Below are positions 35,601 through 43,863 of a DNA stretch of 64,000 nt, in pieces. Numbering within the stretch: position 1 is the stretch's first letter; the number at the start of each line of letters is the position of its first letter. Made by a program: the position numbers and the translations under genes. The notes under the pieces are model-generated. The model did no database searches. It saw only the letters and a list, made by a program, of their open reading frames with translations, and was not told the origin of the DNA. Location of the stretch: positions 31,297 to 95,296 of the forward strand of contig NZ_QUEM01000013.1 of assembly GCF_003477995.1 (NCBI RefSeq), given 5' to 3'. Source of the DNA: Bacteroides sp. OF04-15BH. Lineage in GTDB: Bacteria; Bacteroidota; Bacteroidia; Bacteroidales; Bacteroidaceae.

Positions 35601-37601
35601 ATGCTGATACAGAGAATTAAAATAAGCAATTATAAGACTTACTTGTCACTTGATCTGGATTTGACAGTCGATGATGATCGCCCGATTATTTTGATTGGCG
35701 GTGCAAATGGTGGCGGTAAGACTACTTTATTCGAGGCCATAAGCGGAGCTCTTTATGGTTTGAAAATTGAAAACAAAGAGCATTTCATGGAATTGCTCAA
35801 TCAGGGAGCCTTAAACACAGCCAAACCTGAGATTTCCTTACAGATAACATTTGTAGGGAAAGTACTCGGCCAGCAACAGAAATACATATTAAAGCGTGTT
35901 TATCAATTGAATCCGCAAGGAAAACCATTAGAAAGCGTATCGCTGAACATGAATGGGAACATGTATGTTTACGGTACGATGACTGCTCCCAAAGACCGGG
36001 TTAAAGCGGAGCAGGAAATCAATAAAATCATCAAAGCCAATCTGCCTCAGGAACTGAGTCAGTATTTCCTGTTTGATGCAATGCAATCGAGTGAATTGCT
36101 GAAGAAAAATGTATTCGCCCAAACCATTCGTGATAATTTCGAGAATGTATTGGGCTTCAAAAAATATCTTCAGTTGAAGCGTGCCGCTGAAAAGCTACAA
36201 CAGGAATGGGCACAGCAACGTCTTGAAGCAGAAAAAGAAGCACAGGAATATAATGAACTATGCGCACAAAAAGACAAACTGACCGCAGACTTAAATACAT
36301 GTATCGCAGAACAAGATACAAAATATAAGTATCTTGCGTCGGTAGAAGTGGAATATAAACGGGCAAAAGACGGTGCCCAGGAAGCATCTGCCCTCAACAA
36401 GAAGATACAGGAGCTTACCAGTAAAATTGACGATATTGTAAAGCGTGCAGCAACTTATGCAGAGGATTTGAAATCATTCGTTGACAACATAGAAATTGAT
36501 TTATTCTTACCTAAATTAGCTTCGAACCTGGCACAAGAAATCAATAATATCCTGCACATAAAGGAACAACTTCAGAAAGAGAATACAGGTGCCTACCCGT
36601 TGGAGACATTGAAAGATGTGACAAACAAAATTATAACTTACTTAAAAGATTTGTCACTATGCAGTGAATCTGTGGATGAAGAACAGGTTGTATCTCATAT
36701 TGTAGCTATCCAAAATAGCACTAATAAAGAAGATCCTTTTGGCTATCTTGACGAAGCGGAAGTAACCGCTTTATCTAACTTGGTAAAACGAACTGGCTCC
36801 AACCAGTTCATTGCACTTGACCGCCAGCGTCAGGAACTGGAATTTCAACTTTCCACGTTGGATAACTTACGTTCACAAAAACAGACCTTGGAACAAACAC
36901 AAGCCGGTGGAAACGAATATCTAATTCAAAATTATGAAGCCGCTCAAAAGCAGATTGAGAAACTGAAAAATCAGGAAGCGACACTAAAAGCAGACATCCA
37001 ACGTCTTGAGAAACGGATCCATCAGTTTGACGTACAAATTCAGCAAGAACCTGATATTAAATTCGACACTTTGGTCAAGCTCAAGCCTCTCTTTGAGAAG
37101 ATTGCAGACAGTTTGCTGAAGAAGAAAAAAGCGCAGATTGAAAGTGAAATGCAGCAGCAACTTAACAAGTTACTGGTTTCATACAAAGATCATGTAGCCA
37201 AAGTCGAGTTGTCCGACAGCATTGAACAATTCAACATAAAGCTCTATCATACTGCCGGAAATGAGATTTCATTGAATCAGCTTAATGCCGCATCCAAGCA
37301 AATCTTTATCCAAGTTTTATTGAAAGTATTACGGAACTTGGGAGATTATAATCCACCTGTAATGATTGATACAGTAATGGGTGTTCTTGACAATGAAAGT
37401 CGTGATGCCTTGATGGAAGAATATTTTCCACAATTGGCAGAACAAACTATTTTGCTTTGTACGACCTCTGAAATCAGAACAGACAGCGACTACATCAAAT
37501 TGGAACCGTTTATCTCCAAAACCTATACACTTCATCGCAATGTAGAAGCACAGAATACTACGGTTGAAGACGGTTATTTTGGTTTAACTCTTAATCAGTA
37601 A
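35601..37601 (+). CDS. DndD-like SMC/Rad50-family ATPase
   Basis: A 666-residue protein. The N-terminal ABC half has Walker A GGANGGGKTT (33-42). A long coiled coil (about 200-530) is interrupted by a turn near 365. The C-terminal half has an unusual signature motif LNAASKQ and Walker B region PVMIDTVMGVLDNESR (about 586-601), followed by YFPQLAEQTILLCTTSEI. That closing pattern (IDT-x-LD-x-x-x-R then YFP-x-x-x-x-Q-x-ILLxTxxEI) is the pattern I associate with DndD of phosphorothioation systems. The Walker B glutamate is replaced by Thr, so hydrolysis may be weak or differently catalysed. No zinc hook CxxC is present. Confidence 0.82.
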   Translation: MLIQRIKISNYKTYLSLDLDLTVDDDRPIILIGGANGGGKTTLFEAISGALYGLKIENKEHFMELLNQGALNTAKPEISLQITFVGKVLGQQQKYILKRVYQLNPQGKPLESVSLNMNGNMYVYGTMTAPKDRVKAEQEINKIIKANLPQELSQYFLFDAMQSSELLKKNVFAQTIRDNFENVLGFKKYLQLKRAAEKLQQEWAQQRLEAEKEAQEYNELCAQKDKLTADLNTCIAEQDTKYKYLASVEVEYKRAKDGAQEASALNKKIQELTSKIDDIVKRAATYAEDLKSFVDNIEIDLFLPKLASNLAQEINNILHIKEQLQKENTGAYPLETLKDVTNKIITYLKDLSLCSESVDEEQVVSHIVAIQNSTNKEDPFGYLDEAEVTALSNLVKRTGSNQFIALDRQRQELEFQLSTLDNLRSQKQTLEQTQAGGNEYLIQNYEAAQKQIEKLKNQEATLKADIQRLEKRIHQFDVQIQQEPDIKFDTLVKLKPLFEKIADSLLKKKKAQIESEMQQQLNKLLVSYKDHVAKVELSDSIEQFNIKLYHTAGNEISLNQLNAASKQIFIQVLLKVLRNLGDYNPPVMIDTVMGVLDNESRDALMEEYFPQLAEQTILLCTTSEIRTDSDYIKLEPFISKTYTLHRNVEAQNTTVEDGYFGLTLNQ

Positions 37602-37606
37602 AAGAA

Positions 37607-39193
37607 ATGAGCATCATAAATTTTTCAAATACGCGCCAGATGGAAGGATTGTTTGATGCAATCAATCCAATCAAGGAACTGATTGAATCAAAAATCAATC
37701 TTTCCAGAACGGCTGATCGGGAGAAACGCATAAACTTGAATCAGAATAAGGTAATGCGTATCTGCTTCATCGTGGGACTAAGTTTGCCCACAAAGCGTTC
37801 CATAGATGATTACAAGGATATACAATTGTCTGTGTCATCCATACGAATTACTCCCAGTTTTTTCACAATGCACGATTTGAGTACCTTATATTCGGCATTG
37901 TTAAAACTAAGATACGCAAACTTGAACATTGATTGGACTCAGAACGCTACCCTTTCTCGAATTATCGCAGCAGAAATGCTTCGTGGGCGTGACTATCTGA
38001 TGGCTGACAACAATCTGGATTCCTTCTTATACGCAATGAACAATAAAGTAGCCATGGCAAAAGATATTCCAGTCCTGAATCTTCTGATTGGAAACTATGG
38101 TGATGAAGAAATGGAAGCGACATTGGATATAAACAGTCGTTCCATTACCAACTCACAGATTATCATTGCGGGAGCTACAGGTTCCGGAAAGACCAATTTA
38201 CTGGCAGTCTTGATTCAGCAATTCAGAATGTTATCCACAGAATCACAATATCCCGTGAATTTCCTTTTGTTTGATTACAAAGGAGAGTTCAGCGATATAC
38301 AGAATAACCATTGGTTATCTCTCTTCGATGTGGACCGTTCTTGTATTCTGGATCCATTGACACAGCCATTGCCTTTTACTCCATTTAAGGATTTCACTGG
38401 GCGCTCTATCAATGAAATCAATCTGTACTCTACTGAAATGTCTTCTGCCTTATGTTCAATAGACAGAGTTACGACAAGCGCAAATATGAATAATAGATTG
38501 AGTGAAGCCATTGTCGATGCCTATAAATCGACAAATGGAGCCCCGATTTCATTTGAATTGATGCTGAAATATTATCAATTAAAAATGAAAGATGCGAATA
38601 ATGATGACAGTATCTCTTCTGTTTTAAAGAACCTAATCAAAGCGCATATTTTTGAATCAGAAGATAAGGTTTCTTTGATTGATGACAGCTACATCATTAA
38701 GATGGATGGATATCCCAAAGATGGACCTATTGCCAAAGCTATTGTATATTTCCTGATGTCTAAACTTAATAACATTTATGAGCTACTGGATAAACAGGCA
38801 GTGAATGATGAAGTAGTACAAATACGTCATTTCTCTATTATTGATGAAGCTCACTATATGCTTGACTTTGATAATCGCCCTCTACGTAATCTAATTGCTG
38901 TAGGCCGAAATAAAGGTCTGAGTATTATCCTTGCTACTCAGAATATGAGCAGTTTCAAATCTAAGGGTTTTGATTTTTATGCCAATGCACAATACCCACT
39001 TATTATGAAACAGCAGACCATTGACGATAAGGTCATCAAAGACTTGTTTGGCGTGAGTGGTCAAGAACTTCAAGAAATCAGGACAGCAATAGCAGGGCTT
39101 CAAAAAGGTGAACTTATTATAAAAGACCAAATGGCTTTTGCCCTTGGTATGGGAAACAAGTACAAGAAAATTAATGTGACACATTTAATCTAA
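37607..39193 (+). CDS. HerA/FtsK-type ATPase with DndE-like N-terminus
   Basis: A 528-residue protein. Residues about 30-62 (LSRTADREKRINLNQNKVM, then RICFIVGLSL) resemble the DNA-nick-binding DndE fold, which has a short K/R-rich helix followed by N-x-x-x-R-x-x-x-x-x-SL. A beta-barrel-like linker and a HerA-type motor domain follow, with Walker A GATGSGKT (189-196) and a DEAH-like Walker B (FSIIDEAHYML) near 415. HerA proteins form hexameric rings that translocate DNA and often feed a nuclease. It is the last gene of the operon, 5 bp after the SMC-like gene. The DndE similarity is by eye only. Confidence 0.75.
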   Translation: MSIINFSNTRQMEGLFDAINPIKELIESKINLSRTADREKRINLNQNKVMRICFIVGLSLPTKRSIDDYKDIQLSVSSIRITPSFFTMHDLSTLYSALLKLRYANLNIDWTQNATLSRIIAAEMLRGRDYLMADNNLDSFLYAMNNKVAMAKDIPVLNLLIGNYGDEEMEATLDINSRSITNSQIIIAGATGSGKTNLLAVLIQQFRMLSTESQYPVNFLLFDYKGEFSDIQNNHWLSLFDVDRSCILDPLTQPLPFTPFKDFTGRSINEINLYSTEMSSALCSIDRVTTSANMNNRLSEAIVDAYKSTNGAPISFELMLKYYQLKMKDANNDDSISSVLKNLIKAHIFESEDKVSLIDDSYIIKMDGYPKDGPIAKAIVYFLMSKLNNIYELLDKQAVNDEVVQIRHFSIIDEAHYMLDFDNRPLRNLIAVGRNKGLSIILATQNMSSFKSKGFDFYANAQYPLIMKQQTIDDKVIKDLFGVSGQELQEIRTAIAGLQKGELIIKDQMAFALGMGNKYKKINVTHLI

Positions 39194-39285
39194 AAAGCAA
39201 GGAATATAGCATATCCTTAATCCACACATTTTTTGATGATCAGTTAATACATCTTGATCATTTAAATAATGTTCCGGCTATTCAT

Positions 39286-39299
39286 ATACCATTTGGTAT
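39286..39299. promoter_or_regulatory. Short palindrome ahead of the NUDIX gene
   Basis: ATACC-ATTT-GGTAT, perfect 5-bp arms, 47 bp upstream of the NUDIX start. It could be an operator; no other evidence. Confidence 0.25.
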
Positions 39300-39345
39300 T
39301 GCTAACGGTCAACTCATCCTTTAAAAATAGAAAAACCAGAATCTT

Positions 39346-39783
39346 ATGAGCTACACCTATAAATATCCAAGACCGGCAGTCACCACAGACTGCGTGGTCT
39401 TTACCAAAGAAGAAGAACCGAAAGTGCTGCTGATCCAACGGGGAAACGAACCCTACAAAGGCTGTTGGGCTTTTCCGGGAGGTTTCATGAATATGGAAGA
39501 AACAGCCGAAGAATGTGCGGTCCGGGAACTGAAAGAAGAAACAGGACTTACCGTAAACCAAATCCAACAGATCGGGGCTTACTCAAAGGTGGACCGTGAC
39601 CCTCGGGGACGGACCGTTTCCATTGCTTATCTGGCCATCGTTGATGCCCCCATAGCCGTATCGGGAATGGACGACGCCGCTAAAGCCGCATGGTTCCCGT
39701 TGTCCTCCCTGCCCGATCTGGCCTTCGACCACAAGGATATTATGGCAGATGCCATCGCGCTATTCAACAAGATTCATTTGTAG
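39346..39783 (+). CDS. NUDIX hydrolase
   Basis: A 145-residue enzyme with a complete NUDIX box: G-FMNME-E-TAEECAV-REL-K-EE-T-GL, matching GX5EX7REUXEEXGU, so the metal-binding glutamates are present. It hydrolyses a nucleoside diphosphate linked to another moiety; the exact substrate cannot be read from the sequence. The gene is GC-richer than the defence genes on both sides, which suggests that it is a resident core gene flanked by two separate insertions. The downstream Septu-like pair has its own -7 element. Confidence 0.92.
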   Translation: MSYTYKYPRPAVTTDCVVFTKEEEPKVLLIQRGNEPYKGCWAFPGGFMNMEETAEECAVRELKEETGLTVNQIQQIGAYSKVDRDPRGRTVSIAYLAIVDAPIAVSGMDDAAKAAWFPLSSLPDLAFDHKDIMADAIALFNKIHL

Positions 39784-39854
39784 AAAGATTCCTGTTTGAG
39801 GATCATAAACATATCATTTTGTTGCTTTAATTACGTCGTACAAAATAAAATAGT

Positions 39855-39862
39855 TACATTTG
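39855..39862 (+). promoter_or_regulatory. -7 element (TACATTTG) of the Septu-like operon
   Basis: Matches TAnnTTTG, about 105 bp ahead of the ATPase start at 39968; the intervening leader shows no gene. Confidence 0.45.
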
Positions 39863-39967
39863 CATAGATGCATCACAAACAAAAACATACGGAATAACAT
39901 TTAAAGAAAGATGCAGATCTATGCAATGGAACAAAATTATATATTGAACTAAAAAGATCATAACCAC

Positions 39968-41287
39968 ATGCGAATAGACAGAGTTTCAATAACCAATATG
40001 CGTCTGATTGGCGAACAGACAAAAGAAATAGTTTTCGATGCCACAAAAAATGTTGTGATTCTTTTAGGTGACAATGGATTCGGCAAAACTACCATATTGG
40101 ACGCTATAGCAACAGCTATGGCACCATATCCGGCACAATTTCCAGGTATTTCGGACTTCCAATTAAATGATTTGGATGTACATATCAACCGTCATGGAAG
40201 AAGAGCACAATATCTCACCGTTGATGCAGAACTGTCTGACAAAGAATTTGTGATGAAATCCATAAGATACCGTAAGGGTACACAGAACACACCCAAAACA
40301 AATTACGAACATCTGAAACAAGCTGCGATTGCACAAAAAGATGCAATTTTGGCAGGAGAATCAAATATAGAACTTCCTATATTTGCCTATTATGGTACTG
40401 GAAGAGGTCAGTTTCAAGTACCGGAACGCAGACGGGGATTCCAGCAAATGTTTGAGCGATGGGACTGCTATAAAAGTGCCATTAATCCTGAAACAGACTT
40501 CAAACGCTTCTTCGGTTGGTTTGACTTAATGGAAGATCAGGAACGAAGAGACAGAGAAAAACTGAGAGATTTCAATTATCGTTCACCTGTGCTGAATGCT
40601 GTCAGACGGGCTTTATCTGAAATCGTGGATTGTTACAAGAATCCAAGAATAGAGACAAGACCTTTACGCTTTATCATGGACAGAATAGACCATGACGGCT
40701 CTACTCACGAATTGCGTATCGAACAGCTGAGTGAAGGCTATAAAATAGTCATTGCCATGGTTGCCGATCTTGCGGCAAGAATGTCTGAAGCGAATCCAGA
40801 TATGGACAATCCTTTAAATGCTACAGGAATCGTACTTGTCGATGAAATAGATCTGCATCTCCATCCACGCTGGCAACGTGACATCCTGAAGCAGCTAACG
40901 AATGTGTTCCCTAATGTACAATTCATTGTTTCTACCCATAGTCCTGTCATTGTTATCGGTGCCGCAGAAATTGCCCAGATAGTCAATCTGAATCATATAA
41001 ATTCAAATGTAAATCTGAATCAGGCAAATATAATGATTTCAAATATTGGACAAGTATTGCTCAGTGATCTGTTTGGATTAAATTATCTTCATGCCCCTGA
41101 ATGGGACCGCAAAATTGATGAACGTAATGCCCTGCTTTCGAAGTCTGAACTTTCAGATCAAGAGAAAAAACGTCTTTCTGAATTGGATAATGAAATGAAG
41201 GTCTTGACTTCCATTCCAAACTCTAACGCTATACGCTCTACACAACTGATTGAAAAATTGGCAAAACAACTGAACATTGAGTTATGA
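39968..41287 (+). CDS. ptuA: Septu-like AAA/ABC-type ATPase (PtuA-like)
   Basis: A 439-residue overcoming-lysogenisation/RecF-like ATPase: Walker A GDNGFGKT (34-41), an ABC signature-like LSEGYK (254-259), Walker B VLVDEIDLHLHP (289-300) and the H-loop STHSP. There is no long coiled coil. In Septu, PtuA rings sequester and control the HNH nuclease PtuB, and release it when nucleotide falls during phage infection. The overlap of its stop with the HNH start (ATGA at 41284-41287) and the identity of the partner support this call. The same ATPase-HNH pair also serves as effector in some retrons, but no reverse transcriptase is present here. Confidence 0.85.
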   Translation: MRIDRVSITNMRLIGEQTKEIVFDATKNVVILLGDNGFGKTTILDAIATAMAPYPAQFPGISDFQLNDLDVHINRHGRRAQYLTVDAELSDKEFVMKSIRYRKGTQNTPKTNYEHLKQAAIAQKDAILAGESNIELPIFAYYGTGRGQFQVPERRRGFQQMFERWDCYKSAINPETDFKRFFGWFDLMEDQERRDREKLRDFNYRSPVLNAVRRALSEIVDCYKNPRIETRPLRFIMDRIDHDGSTHELRIEQLSEGYKIVIAMVADLAARMSEANPDMDNPLNATGIVLVDEIDLHLHPRWQRDILKQLTNVFPNVQFIVSTHSPVIVIGAAEIAQIVNLNHINSNVNLNQANIMISNIGQVLLSDLFGLNYLHAPEWDRKIDERNALLSKSELSDQEKKRLSELDNEMKVLTSIPNSNAIRSTQLIEKLAKQLNIEL

Positions 41288-41964
41288 AAAGAATCATAAA
41301 GTCGGATATAATACCTGAAACGCTGCAAAATGCACCAGTACCAACCAATGTTAAGCAAGTTGATAAAGATATTTATAGAGCAGACGATGTATGTAAACAA
41401 CTTTTGGAAGACCAACATTATCAATGTGCTTATTGCGAATGCAGAATTACCAAAGAATATAATGATGTAGAACACTATCGTCCCAAGTCTATTTATTATT
41501 GGTTGGGACATAACTGGAAGAATTTGCTTTATGCCTGTGACTTTTGTAACAGAACCTGCAAAAATGATCTTTTTCCGTTGAAAGACGAAAGCAAACGAGT
41601 TACAGTTCCTGGTAACTTAGAGGAGGAAGAACCTCTGATTCTTAATCCTACATCAGAAGATCCGACAGCACACATACGATACAATCGGCACATGCTGATA
41701 GGAATTACAGATCAAGGTAGAACAACTATTGATTTATTCAAATTGAACCAAAGACCTGTATTAATACATGACAGAGAACAGTTGTTCGAATTGTATCATA
41801 GAGAACTCAGTACACTGAAAAACGTAAGGAAGTTACTCGAGTCGCCCGATTTACCTCCAGAATCGCGTGCAATTCTTGTTGAAATAAGCAATTTATCTTC
41901 TGCATCCATTGAACAATATAAATCAAAAGATACTCCATATTCAGGCATGTTGGTAAATCAATAA
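41284..41964 (+). CDS. ptuB: HNH endonuclease (PtuB-like, retron/Septu type)
   Basis: A 226-residue protein with a zinc-binding HNH core: C48-A-Y-C51, D-V-E-H64-Y-R-P-K, then N in W-K-N-L-L-Y-A and C85-D-F-C88-N, with KNDLFPL after it. This is the TIGR02646-like pattern of PtuB and retron-associated HNH nucleases. It should cut DNA (or tRNA in some relatives) when released from the ATPase. Overlapping start and stop codons couple it to ptuA. The C-terminal 90 residues are helical and probably bind the ATPase. Confidence 0.88.
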   Translation: MKRIIKSDIIPETLQNAPVPTNVKQVDKDIYRADDVCKQLLEDQHYQCAYCECRITKEYNDVEHYRPKSIYYWLGHNWKNLLYACDFCNRTCKNDLFPLKDESKRVTVPGNLEEEEPLILNPTSEDPTAHIRYNRHMLIGITDQGRTTIDLFKLNQRPVLIHDREQLFELYHRELSTLKNVRKLLESPDLPPESRAILVEISNLSSASIEQYKSKDTPYSGMLVNQ

Positions 41965-41981
41965 AATCTAAAATACCAAGT

Positions 41982-42038
41982 TATGAGAGGGTTCCATAAG
42001 TCAAAAGACTTTTATAAGGGGCTCTCTCATATTTATTT
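41982..42038 (+). terminator. Probable terminator of the Septu-like operon
   Basis: TATGAGAG (41982-41989) pairs with CTCTCATA (42024-42031), enclosing an inner stem ATAAGTC/GACTTTTAT, followed by T-rich sequence. Confidence 0.6.
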
Positions 42039-42133
42039 TCATATTAGCCCTCTTCATATTCCATTTTTTCCGTACTTTGATGCTAATTCCAATACGTCTT
42101 TTTCACTTTGTAATTTTTTAACCCGCTTTTCTA

Positions 42134-42162
42134 TTGATTGGAAACAAATTGGCATATCTTTG
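42134..42162 (+). promoter_or_regulatory. Bacteroidales promoter of the M60 peptidase
   Basis: TTG (42134-42136), an 18-bp spacer and TATCTTTG (42155-42162), 36 bp ahead of the start at 42199. Confidence 0.6.
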
Positions 42163-42198
42163 TGTACGCTTAATCAAATAATCAAAATCCTAACCTAT

Positions 42199-43731
42199 AT
42201 GAAAACACTGAAAACATGGACCGTGGCAGCGCTTTGCTGCATCGCCACCAACACTTTTGGGCAAGCACCCTCTTATTCTACCCAAGCCATTACCAAGGAT
42301 CTGGAATACTTCAAGGACTGGACCGCATCGCAACTGGCTGACGGTTTCAAAAACAAACAGCTGAAACTCTTTCACAGTCCGCTGATGCGCCAACTGGCCG
42401 AGCAACTGAAAAACGGCACGTATGAATCACAATACCTGCTCAACAGTTACTCCCCCATCCCATCGAATAAGATTCTGGAAGAAAAACTGAAACTTTACAA
42501 CGGATACAGCCGTTACGAGAACATCACCGGTGTGTATCTGGAGAAAGGTGAGAATGTGGTACTGGTAGGCGATCTGCACGGACGCAAAGTGAGTCTGCTC
42601 ATTGCGGACTGGATGCGCCAGCCGACTCCCGGCTATGAACCGACCAAGGACCCTCAAGGCTGGGGACTGAAAAGACAGGAATATCGTCTGCACGAGGGAG
42701 TCAACGTAATCAATGTGGAGAAAGCAGGAAATGTATATATCGACTATTTTGCGGATGATCCGGAAACCGCACCGGCCATCACCATCCATTTCGTAACCGG
42801 AAAGGCCAACGGATATTTTGATGCCGAGAAGCAAAGCAATGAGGACTGGAAACGTCTGCTGGATCATGCCGTAAGTCCGGTGATGGATGTCAAAACACGC
42901 TACATGCAGCTGGCTTATCCGGTGGAATTCCTGAAGAAGTTCCGCTATGAAGAAGGAAAGGAACTGGCTCAGGCCTACGACAAGATTATGGAGCAGCAGT
43001 ACACATTCAACGGAGCCATCAAATACAACCGTATTCCACCGAAGCGCATTCTGGCGCGCGTGAACTTCAATTACTTTATGTTCCGCGACGGCGACGGAGT
43101 GGCTTTCCTCGGCAATGAGGGTACCATGAAATCTGCCCTCGGTCCGAATATTTACAGCGACTGGGGCGTGAACCACGAAATCGGCCATGTGATGCAGATG
43201 AGTCCGCAACTGACGTGGGACGGTATGACCGAAGTGAGCAACAATCTCTTCACCATGTATGTGGCCCGAAAGGCCGGACAGCCCAGCCGACTGAGCAAGA
43301 GCAAGAACTACGAAAAGGCACGCGAAATATTCATTGATGCCAAGGAAAAGCCGTTCATTATGAGCGCCGGCGGTCCGTTTGAGAAACTGGTACCTTTCTG
43401 GCAGTTGTATCTGTATGCCGAAGAGAAGGGATATCCCGATTTCTATGCCGATCTGATGGAACACATGCGCAACAATCCGGACAAAGGAAAGGGCAACGCT
43501 TCCATCAACAATATGTATGAGTTCATCAAGGTTTCGTGTGACCTGCTTCAAACGGACCTGACAGACTTCTTTGAGAAATGGGGATTCTTCGTACCCGGCA
43601 CCTACGACATCGGCGACTATGCCAATTATCATTTTGTAGTTACCGACAAGATGGTGCAGGAAACCAAAGACTATATCGCCGGAAAGAAATACCAGAAGCC
43701 GGCCAAGGATATCACTCTGCTGACTGATTAA
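42199..43731 (+). CDS. M60-family metallopeptidase (mucin-type glycoprotein protease)
   Basis: A 510-residue exported protein. The start at 42199 is chosen because it gives a clear signal peptide (MKTLKTWTVAALCCIATNTFG) and lies 36 bp after a good promoter; the frame is open upstream to 41983 but would include the promoter. The zinc site is N-H326-E-I-G-H330 with the third-ligand or catalytic E further on in GMTEVSNN, the gluzincin pattern of the M60/enhancin-like family. A beta-sandwich region precedes it. Such enzymes cut O-glycosylated proteins such as mucins. It is next to the glycosidase operon, with which it may cooperate. Confidence 0.88.
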   Translation: MKTLKTWTVAALCCIATNTFGQAPSYSTQAITKDLEYFKDWTASQLADGFKNKQLKLFHSPLMRQLAEQLKNGTYESQYLLNSYSPIPSNKILEEKLKLYNGYSRYENITGVYLEKGENVVLVGDLHGRKVSLLIADWMRQPTPGYEPTKDPQGWGLKRQEYRLHEGVNVINVEKAGNVYIDYFADDPETAPAITIHFVTGKANGYFDAEKQSNEDWKRLLDHAVSPVMDVKTRYMQLAYPVEFLKKFRYEEGKELAQAYDKIMEQQYTFNGAIKYNRIPPKRILARVNFNYFMFRDGDGVAFLGNEGTMKSALGPNIYSDWGVNHEIGHVMQMSPQLTWDGMTEVSNNLFTMYVARKAGQPSRLSKSKNYEKAREIFIDAKEKPFIMSAGGPFEKLVPFWQLYLYAEEKGYPDFYADLMEHMRNNPDKGKGNASINNMYEFIKVSCDLLQTDLTDFFEKWGFFVPGTYDIGDYANYHFVVTDKMVQETKDYIAGKKYQKPAKDITLLTD

Positions 43732-43805
43732 TCAAAAACTAAGAGGGTATGTCAGAAACTAAAACGACTACTCCTCAAAGCTACAGACTGTAACTGTAAT
43801 ATTGA

Positions 43806-43850
43806 AAAGGGCCGTATCAAACTCTATATTGAGTAATGATAAGGCCCTTT
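43806..43850. terminator. Bidirectional terminator between convergent genes
   Basis: AAAGGGCC (43806-43813) pairs with GGCCCTTT (43843-43850), with inner TATCA/TGATA and ACTC/GAGT pairings, followed by T-rich sequence. It separates the M60 gene and GH35. Confidence 0.85.
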
Positions 43851-43863
43851 CTTTTGTCTTTTT

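Noticed and set aside
29840..39193. A complete DNA phosphorothioation (Dnd) system
   Set aside because: Only DndD-like and DndE-like parts are seen. DndA, DndB and DndC, needed for sulfur insertion, are absent from the window, so the operon is read as a hybrid and not as a Dnd system.
39968..41964. A retron using the ATPase-HNH pair as effector
   Set aside because: No reverse transcriptase or msr-msd-like structure is seen in the flanks; Septu is the simpler reading.
25237..42198. A mobile element carrying the defence island
   Set aside because: No integrase, transposase, relaxase, tRNA or flanking direct repeat was found by eye. Transfer is supported only by base composition.
41983..42198. 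N-terminal extension of the M60 peptidase frame
   Set aside because: It contains the terminator hairpin and promoter, and the signal peptide begins only at 42199.
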